Source of the DNA: CAVQBP01 sp963848195
GTDB taxonomy: Bacteria; Bacteroidota; Ignavibacteria; Ignavibacteriales; Ignavibacteriaceae
Assembly: GCA_963848195.1 (NCBI GenBank)
Contig: CAWKCY010000020.1
Location: 310,001-374,000, forward strand
Length of the DNA stretch: 64,000 bases
Direction: 5' to 3'
Shown: in pieces, positions 51,410-59,396 of the stretch
Layout: every line of letters begins with the position of its first letter
Position numbering within the stretch: position 1 is the stretch's first letter
Translations under genes and position numbers: made by a program
Notes under the pieces: generated by a model
What the model was told of the DNA's origin: nothing
Databases searched by the model: none
Seen by the model: the letters and a program-made list of their open reading frames with translations, nothing else

Positions 51410-53659
51410 TTATTTTACAACTTCAAAAGAAGCAGATAAAAGGTCAACAGAATTACCCCCGATCATAATATCAAAAGTTCCTGGTTCGATTATGGTTTTT
51501 AAATCTTTATCCAGAAATGATAACATATCCGGAGTAATAAAAAACTTAATTACCTTTGTTTCTCCGGGTTTCAAAAGAACCTTTTCAAATCCCTTTAACT
51601 CTTTTATTGGCGGTGTTATACTTCTAACTCTATCATGAAGATACAATTGAACAACTTCTTCACCTTCAAACTGCCCCGTATTTGTTACATCAATGACAGC
51701 CGTTAGTGAATCATTTGCAGCGATTTTAGATTTATCTGTTCTTATATTTTTATAATTAAAAGTAGTATAGCTTAATCCGTATCCGAATGGATAAAGAGGT
51801 GTTGTTGGGGAATCAAGATATTTAGAAGTAAACTTATTATCTGGCATTGCAGGTCTTCCGGTAATTTTTTGATTATAAAATATGGGAACCTGTCCTACTG
51901 ATCTTGGAAAAGTTGCCGGAAGTTTTCCTGAGGGATTATAATCGCCGAACAATACATCAGCTATAGCATTCCCTGCCTGATCGCCTAAAAACCATGTTTC
52001 AAGAATTGCCGGTATATTTTCGGCAATCCAGTCAATTGCAAGTGGTCTGCCATTCATTAAAACTACTACTATAGGTTTTCCTAATTGAGAAATTTCTTCA
52101 ACCAATTTTTCCTGTTTACCTGGTAAATCTAAATTAACTCTGCTTGAAGCTTCTCCGCTCATTTCCCTGGATTCTCCCACAGTCATTATAACAATATCCG
52201 ATTTCTTTGCCGCATCTATTGCATTCTTGAAATCTGCTTCACTCGAATCATTTATGCCGCATCCTATTGAATAATTGATCTTTGTATTTGAGGAAACTTT
52301 GCTTGATATACCTTTTAAAACTGTTACTGTGTTATCGGGACTGCCAGCAGCAGACCATCCCCCCATGGGATCTGTTTTGTTATCAACCAACGGTCCGATT
52401 AATGCTATAGAACCGATATCTTTTTTAATTGGAAGAATATTCTCCTTATTTTTAAGAAGTACGATAGATTCTCTCGCTGATTCTCTAACTATGCTCTCCC
52501 TTTTCTCTTTACTAATTATATTTTTCTTATAAAATAGTGTATCAACGTATGGGTGCTCAAATAATCCTAACTTTATTTTCACACGTAAAACTCTTTTAAC
52601 TGATTCATCAATCTTATCTGTGCTGATTAAGCCATTATTAACAAGTTTTTCAAGGTTAGGAGAATAAGCATCACCGGAAATAGTATCACCGACCATATCA
52701 ACATCTACTCCTGCTAAAAAAGCTTCTTCTGCTGCTTCATATTTATTTTTTGCGATTCCATGAGTTGTCAGTTCACCTATAGAATTATAATCACTTACCA
52801 CAAGACCTTTAAAGCCCCAATCATCCTTCAAAATTTCTGTTAATGTATGATGGTTTGCCGATGCAGGTATACCGTTAAGATCATTAAATGCACTCATTAT
52901 AGTAGCCACCCCTGCATTGACCGCAGCTTTAAAAGGAGGGAGATATATTTCTCTTAATGTCCTTTCTGAAATATCAACTGTGTTATATTCTCTTCCTGCC
53001 TGAGCAGCACCGTATGCAACAAAATGCTTTGCACATGCAGCTATAGACCATGGGTCATTCAAATTATTACCCTGAAAACCTTCTACTCTCGCAGCAGCTA
53101 TAACGCTTCCTAAAAATGGGTCTTCTCCGGCACCTTCCATTATTCTTCCCCATCTTGGATCTCTTGCAATATCTACCATAGGAGCAAATGTCCATCTTGT
53201 CCCCTGAGATGCAGCTTCCATTGCTGCTAAATGTGCATCTTTCTTTGCAACATCAGGATTCCAGCTTGCAGCTTCTCCAAGTGGAACCGGATAAATTGTA
53301 TAATATCCGTGTATAACATCATGTGCAAATATCAAAGGAATTTTCAGGCTGGACCCCATTGCTATTTTTTGCAGCCTGTTTATCTCACCCGGTACCCCTG
53401 TCCCTATTAAAATTGAGCCTACTTTTCCCTTCTTTATAAAATTCTCTAAATATTTAGGTTCACCCACAATTTGTATTAATCGTCCAATCTTTTCTTCTAA
53501 ACTCATTTTTGACAATATACTGTCAATTCTCTTTTCTATAGTTTCATTAGTAAAATTAGCCGGGTCAATTTGCTGAACTTCCGTTAAAGGTTTATATATA
53601 TCTGTTTGACCGGACAGACAAATTGTAACCAAAATAATTAGTAACAAAGTTTTCTTCAT
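51410..53659 (-). CDS. bglX: Periplasmic beta-glucosidase, GH3 (BglX-like)
   Basis: 749 residues: signal peptide (LLIILVTICLSGQ), GH3 N-terminal barrel, GH3 C-terminal alpha/beta domain and fibronectin-III-like end. Marks include FAHDVIHGYYTIYPVPLGEA, MVDIARDPRWGRIMEGAGED, CAKHFVAYGAAQAGREYNTV and the nucleophile segment GLVVSDYNSIGELTTHG. The C-terminal part has VGESREMSGEASSRVNLDLP and the PFGYGLSYTTF signature. It cleaves terminal beta-D-glucosyl residues. The neighbourhood suggests it may finish oligomers released by the GH144-like enzyme upstream. Confidence 0.94.
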   Translation of the reverse strand: MKKTLLLIILVTICLSGQTDIYKPLTEVQQIDPANFTNETIEKRIDSILSKMSLEEKIGRLIQIVGEPKYLENFIKKGKVGSILIGTGVPGEINRLQKIAMGSSLKIPLIFAHDVIHGYYTIYPVPLGEAASWNPDVAKKDAHLAAMEAASQGTRWTFAPMVDIARDPRWGRIMEGAGEDPFLGSVIAAARVEGFQGNNLNDPWSIAACAKHFVAYGAAQAGREYNTVDISERTLREIYLPPFKAAVNAGVATIMSAFNDLNGIPASANHHTLTEILKDDWGFKGLVVSDYNSIGELTTHGIAKNKYEAAEEAFLAGVDVDMVGDTISGDAYSPNLEKLVNNGLISTDKIDESVKRVLRVKIKLGLFEHPYVDTLFYKKNIISKEKRESIVRESARESIVLLKNKENILPIKKDIGSIALIGPLVDNKTDPMGGWSAAGSPDNTVTVLKGISSKVSSNTKINYSIGCGINDSSEADFKNAIDAAKKSDIVIMTVGESREMSGEASSRVNLDLPGKQEKLVEEISQLGKPIVVVLMNGRPLAIDWIAENIPAILETWFLGDQAGNAIADVLFGDYNPSGKLPATFPRSVGQVPIFYNQKITGRPAMPDNKFTSKYLDSPTTPLYPFGYGLSYTTFNYKNIRTDKSKIAANDSLTAVIDVTNTGQFEGEEVVQLYLHDRVRSITPPIKELKGFEKVLLKPGETKVIKFFITPDMLSFLDKDLKTIIEPGTFDIMIGGNSVDLLSASFEVVK

Positions 53660-53837
53660 AATAATATTTAATTAAAGTGACTTAAATTTAATTTTATGGA
53701 ATAAAAAATAAGAAATATTTTTTATAGTAGTTTAACTTTTTATTTTAATAACAATAATTTTATCGGAATATGCTATTTAATTTCCATCTCCCGGATTGAA
53801 TATCCCCATTCCATCCCTCTATGAATAAAATTAAATT

Positions 53838-55076
53838 TCAAATATTGTGTATCCACTTCATTACATTTGAAGGTGGCCGTTTATTTAAAAGCTCATTTGC
53901 CATAAACTTCATATAGGGATCTATATGATTGAAAAACCTTTTATATCCTTCACATAAGTAATTTAATCCTTCTTCCCCGCCCGGAGTTTTTATAAAACGG
54001 TGTTTCGGACATTCTCCGTTGCAGGCAAAACGTACACTACAATTTAAGCAATAATTGGGAAGGGCATCTTTCTTATCATTCCCGAATTTCATTTGCTGTC
54101 CGGAATAGACTAAAGATTCAAGCGGTTGATCTAAAATATTTCCAAGTTTATTTTCCGGATATACATAGTGGTCGCATGAAAAAATATCCCCGTTATGTTC
54201 AATCGCAAGGGCTTTACCGCAAGTTTCATTAAAAACACATAAGCTCTGTCTTAACCCTAACCAGCTCTCCAGTGAAACATCAAAAATTTGAATAAAATAC
54301 TTACCTACATCTTCCCGGATCCATTCATCAAATATTTCACAAAGAAAATTCCCATATTGAGCTGGTTCTACAGACCACCCGGTAACCTGAGCAGTTTCTT
54401 TGTAATCGGGAGATACCAGCAGCAGTTTATCCATTTCTTTAATAGCTCTTCTTTCCACTACAGGTATAAACTGCATATATCCGCTTCCTGCTTCTTTCAA
54501 AAAACTATAAACTTCATTTGGAAAATATGAATTCTCTCTATTTACTACTGTAAGCGTATTAAACTCTACCTTATTTCTCTTTAGGCAGCTTATCCCTTTC
54601 ATTACCTTTTGGAATGAAGGCTGTCCCCCCTTATATACTCTATATTTATCATGCAGCTTTTCAGGGCCGTCAATCGAAATTCCAACTAAGAAATTATTAT
54701 CATAAAAAAATCTACACCACTCATCATTTAGGAGAACCCCGTTAGTTTGAAATCCATTTTCTATTCTTTTTCCATTGGCATATTTTTTCTGAAGTTCAAC
54801 GACTTTTCTAAAATAATCGACTCCAGCTAAGGTCGGTTCCCCTCCCTGCCATATAAAGCTTATTGTATCTACATCTTGAGCTTCTATCTGCTGCCATATG
54901 AATGATTCAAGAACATTAAAAGGCATTATGAAGCCCTTGTCACCTGAATGAACACCGGATTTTTCGGGATATAGCTTTTCTTTTTCAAGGTAAAAACAAT
55001 AACTGCAGTCCAGGTTGCATATCGGACCGGTAGGCTTAGCCATTACACCAAATGATTTTACTTCATTCTTGATCAC
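53838..55076 (-). CDS. Anaerobic sulfatase-maturating radical SAM enzyme
   Basis: 412 residues from a GTG start (no usable ATG; AAGAGCGG upstream). The radical-SAM cluster motif CNLDCSYC spans residues 20-27 in the anSME wording PTGPICNLDCSYCFYLEKEK. Further marks are FIWQGGEPTLAG, GFQTNGVLLNDEW and a SPASM C-terminus with several cysteines (NYCLNCSVRFACNGECPKHR). It oxidises the sulfatase active-site Cys or Ser to formylglycine without oxygen. Its ATG-side neighbour, 15 bp upstream, is exactly such a sulfatase, so the two form a natural pair. Confidence 0.94.
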   Translation of the reverse strand: MIKNEVKSFGVMAKPTGPICNLDCSYCFYLEKEKLYPEKSGVHSGDKGFIMPFNVLESFIWQQIEAQDVDTISFIWQGGEPTLAGVDYFRKVVELQKKYANGKRIENGFQTNGVLLNDEWCRFFYDNNFLVGISIDGPEKLHDKYRVYKGGQPSFQKVMKGISCLKRNKVEFNTLTVVNRENSYFPNEVYSFLKEAGSGYMQFIPVVERRAIKEMDKLLLVSPDYKETAQVTGWSVEPAQYGNFLCEIFDEWIREDVGKYFIQIFDVSLESWLGLRQSLCVFNETCGKALAIEHNGDIFSCDHYVYPENKLGNILDQPLESLVYSGQQMKFGNDKKDALPNYCLNCSVRFACNGECPKHRFIKTPGGEEGLNYLCEGYKRFFNHIDPYMKFMANELLNKRPPSNVMKWIHNI

Positions 55077-55091
55077 ATGCCGCTCTTATAA

Positions 55092-56642
55092 TTAGCCTTC
55101 AAAAATAACATTCCCTTTCCTTTTATTTGCCTGCCAGTTTGTTGTTCTTTTTACCACAATCTTATTTGCATTATTTGAGTCTAGCCAGCTGAAAATCTGT
55201 TTAGTTAAATCATCCACTAAATTTGAATACTCGGGAAGAGTAATTAAATTGAACATCTCCTTTGGATCATTCTTTATATCATATAGTTCATCTGTATCCC
55301 AGATCCCGTAATAAGTCATGTATTTATACTGGTCGGTTCTAATTCCGAATACAGTTGGTGTATGAGGAAATGGTCTTTCCCAATAATATTCGTATACAAA
55401 AGATTTCCTCCAGTCAATTTTTTCATCTTTCAGCAATGGTAAAAAGGAAATTCCATCCATTTGTTCCGGTCTTTTCATACCGGCAAGCTCAAGTATTGTA
55501 GGTGCTAAATCTATATTCAATATCATTTCAGAGTACTTTTGTCCTGGTTTTATAAATCCCGGAGCATATACAAGTAAAGGAATCCTTATAGATTCCTCAT
55601 ACATTTGTCTTTTATCAATCAATCCGTGTTCACCAAGAGTAAAACCATTGTCAGTGGTATAAAAAACTATTGTAGAATTACTCATCTTTTCTTTTTCTAG
55701 ATTATCAAGAACTTTTCCAATTCCTTCATCTAAAGCGAGAATCGTTTCACAATACCGTCTATAAAAAGTATCAAAATCTATCTGCCCCTGATATAAATAA
55801 TCAACGCCATGCCAGCCATACCTTTGAGCATGAACCCATAAGGGCTTTCCTTCATAATTCTGACGGGTGTCAGCCATACTTTCAGGATATTCGATCTTCA
55901 TATTATCAAACATCCCCAGATGCCTTTTAGCCGGTTCAAACATTGCATGAACTGCTTTATGAGATAGATATAAAAAGAAAGGTTTACCCCGTTTTTTATT
56001 AATCCATTCTACTGCATAATCTGTTAAAATATCAGTTATATAACCTTCTCTTGTAATTCTTTTTCCATTAATATTTAATTCGGGATTATAATAGACCCCT
56101 TGACCTTTAAAGCTAATCCATGTATCAAAACCTTTACGGGGCTCATCTGTAATATTACCCATGTGCCATTTCCCGATAAATGCAGTTTCATAACCCAGCT
56201 TTTGCAGATATTCGGGAAAGTAAACATTATCTTCCGGTTCAGGTGCATCATTATCTGTTACACCATGTTTACTTGAATATTGACCTGTTAAAATTGAAGC
56301 TCTGCTTGGCGAGCAAAGAGATGTAGTTACAAAAGTATTTTCAAATTGTGCTCCTTCTTTTGCCATTTTATCCATAGCCGGTGTCTTCAAAAAAGATGGT
56401 CGACCAACTCCTTCTTTACCATTAGTCATAAATCCCATAAAGTCATATCGATGATCATCACTTAAGATAAATATTATATTAGGCTGTTGTTCATCAGATA
56501 TTTTTTTTACTATTATTTCGTTTGCTTTGGAAGGTTGTATGTTTAATGCATTACTGATATTAATAAGTGGAATTGTTGCTGCAGAAAATCCTAAATTTGA
56601 AATAAATTTTCTTCGAGTTAAACCTGGTGATTTATTCTTCAT
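55092..56642 (-). CDS. Tat-exported sulfatase (type I, formylglycine)
   Basis: 516 residues. The twin-arginine signal is LTRRKFISNLGFSAATIPLI. Sulfatase features: metal site IFILSDDHRYDFMGF, the maturation motif SLCSPSRASILTG with C110 to be converted to formylglycine, IGKWHMGN (K and H), FYTTDNGFTLGEHG and RQMYEESIRIPLLVYAPG. It removes sulfate esters from glycans or aryl compounds; the substrate class cannot be read from sequence. It is translated just before its maturase. A Cys-type site is compatible with either anSME or aerobic maturation. Confidence 0.94.
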   Translation of the reverse strand: MKNKSPGLTRRKFISNLGFSAATIPLINISNALNIQPSKANEIIVKKISDEQQPNIIFILSDDHRYDFMGFMTNGKEGVGRPSFLKTPAMDKMAKEGAQFENTFVTTSLCSPSRASILTGQYSSKHGVTDNDAPEPEDNVYFPEYLQKLGYETAFIGKWHMGNITDEPRKGFDTWISFKGQGVYYNPELNINGKRITREGYITDILTDYAVEWINKKRGKPFFLYLSHKAVHAMFEPAKRHLGMFDNMKIEYPESMADTRQNYEGKPLWVHAQRYGWHGVDYLYQGQIDFDTFYRRYCETILALDEGIGKVLDNLEKEKMSNSTIVFYTTDNGFTLGEHGLIDKRQMYEESIRIPLLVYAPGFIKPGQKYSEMILNIDLAPTILELAGMKRPEQMDGISFLPLLKDEKIDWRKSFVYEYYWERPFPHTPTVFGIRTDQYKYMTYYGIWDTDELYDIKNDPKEMFNLITLPEYSNLVDDLTKQIFSWLDSNNANKIVVKRTTNWQANKRKGNVIFEG

Positions 56643-56694
56643 CGTTTTAATTTTTATTAAAATGTAAGTTTAGGTAAAACTTCAATTTTAAAAT

Positions 56695-56711
56695 TAAAGA
56701 TGTCATCCTTC
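56695..56711. repeat. Imperfect AAGATG/CATCTT palindrome
   Basis: TAAAGATGTCATCCTTC, one insertion away from the perfect form at 51354. It lies about 55-70 bp upstream of the sulfatase start and could be a site for a regulator of the sulfatase gene. Confidence 0.5.
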
Positions 56712-56741
56712 AAATACCTATTCTTGCATAATGTGAGTTAT

Positions 56742-56880
56742 TAACTGAAGATACGCAAGATGAATATTTTGAAATAAAATTTAATAGAAATATATTAAAA
56801 TAATGCAAAATTTAAACAATGAGATTCTTCACTCCACTTCGTTCCGTTCAGAATGACAAATATTTGCGTATCTTCAGTTA
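56742..56880. repeat. 139-bp segment with perfect 17-bp terminal inverted repeats
   Basis: TAACTGAAGATACGCAA (56742-56758) is the exact reverse complement of TTGCGTATCTTCAGTTA (56864-56880). The interior is AT-rich and holds the GATTCTT...CAGAATGACA repeat (56823-56860). It lies between the sulfatase and GH144-like genes, ending just after the latter's stop. Confidence 0.8.
56823..56860. repeat. Dispersed GATTCTT...CAGAATGACA repeat, copy 2
   Basis: Begins GATTCTTCACTCCACTTC and ends CGTTCAGAATGACAAA. Related to the copy at 29434. Short repeats of this wording are, from memory, frequent in this group of genomes; that should be verified by search. Confidence 0.7.
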
Positions 56881-56888
56881 TTAATATA

Positions 56889-58271
56889 TTATTTAAATCC
56901 TAACTTTGTCAGACCCGTTTTTATAACAGGATCTTTCATCATATATTTCCAAACAAAACCATTTCGAAAATTTTCAATCATCAAAACAATAGGGCCTTCA
57001 TCAATACCAAGATAATCTGAATCATACCATTTTATTGTTGGATTAAATGCATCAACAAATCCGTATTTACCCCATAACCCCTTATTCCCGTATCTTTTCT
57101 TCATCATTTCAAGTGTTGGAATCACTTTTTCAGGTGCAAATACAATAGACCCCGCAGCAGCTGTTGGAGCAATAGTTCCATCATCATCATGAATAAAATT
57201 TGGACCGCTTGTCCCTCTTGCTGCATAATCATGGAATTCCATTCCACTTTTATTATATTTAGAACCTGGACCATCACATGCTGTTAATCCCCATGTTAAC
57301 GAATCATATCCCTGCCACCCTTTTGGATTTTGAATTGCATATAATCTTTGTGTTAATGTGGCACGTCTTGAGTTTTCAAAATAATCTATCCCTTTTTCTT
57401 TCATATACTTGTCGTATATTCCCCTGAAATCAACAAACATATGCGAATATTGATGACCGAATAATGGAGGAAAAATAACATGCGACAACCCGGGATAAGG
57501 TTCATGCCATTGGTAGGTTTTAAGCCAGCCATCATAGGATTCCTGGTACTTTGAATAACCGCTCCCGGCTGCTATTATTTGTAAAATTAAACCTTCATTA
57601 TATCCGAACCAACCATAATCAGCCAAACCTTTTTCAGGTCCCCATGCCATGCTTATTAAGCCAGCATATTTTTTTGTATCAGGGATATTCATAAAATCCC
57701 AGTTGATCCTGTATGTAATCGAATCAGCTAAATCTCTAATTTTATTTTCATTTATGTCTTTTCTAATATAATACTCCCTCGCAAATCTTATACCTGCAAT
57801 TAATAAACCGGTGTCTATTGAAGATAATTCACAGGACCATTCCCTTTTCCCGGTATTCATATCAAGAAAATGATAATATAATCCTTTATAACCCGTTGCT
57901 AAGGGATTTGTGCTCTGTTCTGAATTCATAAAAAATTCTAATGCAGCGAGGGTTCTTTGAACTGCGTCATTTCTAGAAATCCATTTGTGTTCTGAACCTA
58001 TAGCCCAGATAGGCAGTGCAAAACCAACTGCAGCTATGCTTGCAGGTGAGTCTTTGGTAGAACGGTCTTTGACTAATCCGTTTACGGGATTGCATTCATT
58101 CCAAAAAAATAGGAATGATCTGTATTGAAGAGTATCAAGAAATTTTCTGTCTGATAGACTTAGATTATACCTTGTTTTGCTAAGCTGGATATTATCGGAG
58201 TGATGATATATTTCATGTTTATAAGGAAATAAAAATAATAAAAGTATAAAATAGAATTTAATTTTATTCAT
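56889..58271 (-). CDS. PF10091/GH144-like glycoside hydrolase (candidate beta-1,2-glucanase)
   Basis: 460 residues with a signal-like N-terminus (FYFILLLFLFPYKHEIYHH). The (alpha/alpha)6-barrel wording of this family is clear: FLDTLQYRSFLFFWNECNPV, GLVKDRSTKDSPASIAAVGF, then GWFGYNEGLILQIIAAGS, LSHVIFPPLFGHQYSHMFVD, WGLTACDGPG and DDDGTIAPTAAAGSIVFAPE. Characterised members of GH144 are endo-beta-1,2-glucanases; the older name glucoamylase is misleading. The catalytic residues of this family are not certain to me, so the specificity is inference. It lies with the GH3 gene in the same region. Confidence 0.85.
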   Translation of the reverse strand: MNKIKFYFILLLFLFPYKHEIYHHSDNIQLSKTRYNLSLSDRKFLDTLQYRSFLFFWNECNPVNGLVKDRSTKDSPASIAAVGFALPIWAIGSEHKWISRNDAVQRTLAALEFFMNSEQSTNPLATGYKGLYYHFLDMNTGKREWSCELSSIDTGLLIAGIRFAREYYIRKDINENKIRDLADSITYRINWDFMNIPDTKKYAGLISMAWGPEKGLADYGWFGYNEGLILQIIAAGSGYSKYQESYDGWLKTYQWHEPYPGLSHVIFPPLFGHQYSHMFVDFRGIYDKYMKEKGIDYFENSRRATLTQRLYAIQNPKGWQGYDSLTWGLTACDGPGSKYNKSGMEFHDYAARGTSGPNFIHDDDGTIAPTAAAGSIVFAPEKVIPTLEMMKKRYGNKGLWGKYGFVDAFNPTIKWYDSDYLGIDEGPIVLMIENFRNGFVWKYMMKDPVIKTGLTKLGFK

Positions 58272-58337
58272 ATTTTCCTTTTATAAAGGCACATTCCGAT
58301 TATCAAAAATAACGGGTATATGTTGTGAGTACCTAAA

Positions 58338-59384
58338 CTAAAAACCAACTCCAACAGTAAATTGATGTGTTTGATCTAATCTACCGTAATCTGCCCATGC
58401 ATAATCAAATCTAAGGTTATACTGATCATTTAAATTCAATTTTACACCGGCGCCAAGTACTAATCCACCTTCCGAATCGGTTAAAAATAAATCCCTGTAT
58501 CCTCCGCGCAGCATAAAATTATTAAAAATAACCCATTCACCTCCAATATCTACACTTTCATTATTATCGTTTGGATGGAGTAAATCAGCAGATATTAAAA
58601 ATCTGTTCGATTCATCAAATTTTATTGGATATGAAACACCTACCCTAAATGTAGTTGGTAATGAATAAGAATCAGTCCTCAACTCGGCAGGAAGTTGATC
58701 ATTTTGTCCATGTACTGCAGGATCTTGATTATAATCGACATAAAGATCCCTTCCATCATAAGATGCTCTGGGTCCGAAATTCAGAAGACTCGCACCAAGG
58801 GTTAATCCACCATCTTCAACCTGGTACTGAACCCCTAAATTAATACCGAAATTATTTAAACTGCTGTGCCATATGTTTTCAGTAATGTAGTTAACAAGTA
58901 AACCTACACTAACTCTATCAGTCAGCATTAAACTATATCCTAATCCCATAGCAAAATCAGAAACGGTATATTGCTCCCCCGTTCCGAGCGGCTGATTTAC
59001 AGTTCGTACATCAATTTTACCGGAATTTAATGAGGTAGCCTGTAGTGAAATTGTTCCAAGATTCTCAATATAAAAGGATAAAGCGGCATAGTCATAAGAT
59101 ATATCAGCAATCCAGTTAGAATATGTAAACTGAACATCGGACCTTCTCAAGCGTCCTGAACTAGCCGGATTATAATATAAGGATGATGCTTCATCATAAA
59201 GTGAAGCTCCTGCATTACCCATGGCACCTACTCTAGCACTGGGTTCAATTTTTAGAAACTGACCTATAGTAGTACCAACCTTCGATTGCGGATAATTTGC
59301 AGCCGATAAAATTAATATCAATGAAAAGATATACTTTCCAGCTTTAATAATAAATTCTGTATTGGTAAATATTTTAATATTCAT
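58338..59384 (-). CDS. PorV/PorQ family outer-membrane protein
   Basis: 348 residues with a signal (GKYIFSLILILSAANYPQS) and an amphipathic beta-barrel pattern. The start of the mature part, IGQFLKIEPSARVGAMGNAG, and SSLYYNPASSGRLRRSDVQF are the PorV/PorQ wording. It ends with DQTHQFTVGVGF, a barrel-closing strand. PorV delivers T9SS cargo from the translocon to the attachment complex; many Ignavibacteria genomes have several copies near specific cargo. Its neighbours upstream, a large T9SS-type protein and a TonB receptor, support a local exporter/cargo set. Confidence 0.85.
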   Translation of the reverse strand: MNIKIFTNTEFIIKAGKYIFSLILILSAANYPQSKVGTTIGQFLKIEPSARVGAMGNAGASLYDEASSLYYNPASSGRLRRSDVQFTYSNWIADISYDYAALSFYIENLGTISLQATSLNSGKIDVRTVNQPLGTGEQYTVSDFAMGLGYSLMLTDRVSVGLLVNYITENIWHSSLNNFGINLGVQYQVEDGGLTLGASLLNFGPRASYDGRDLYVDYNQDPAVHGQNDQLPAELRTDSYSLPTTFRVGVSYPIKFDESNRFLISADLLHPNDNNESVDIGGEWVIFNNFMLRGGYRDLFLTDSEGGLVLGAGVKLNLNDQYNLRFDYAWADYGRLDQTHQFTVGVGF

Positions 59385-59396
59385 AATATCGCTGCC

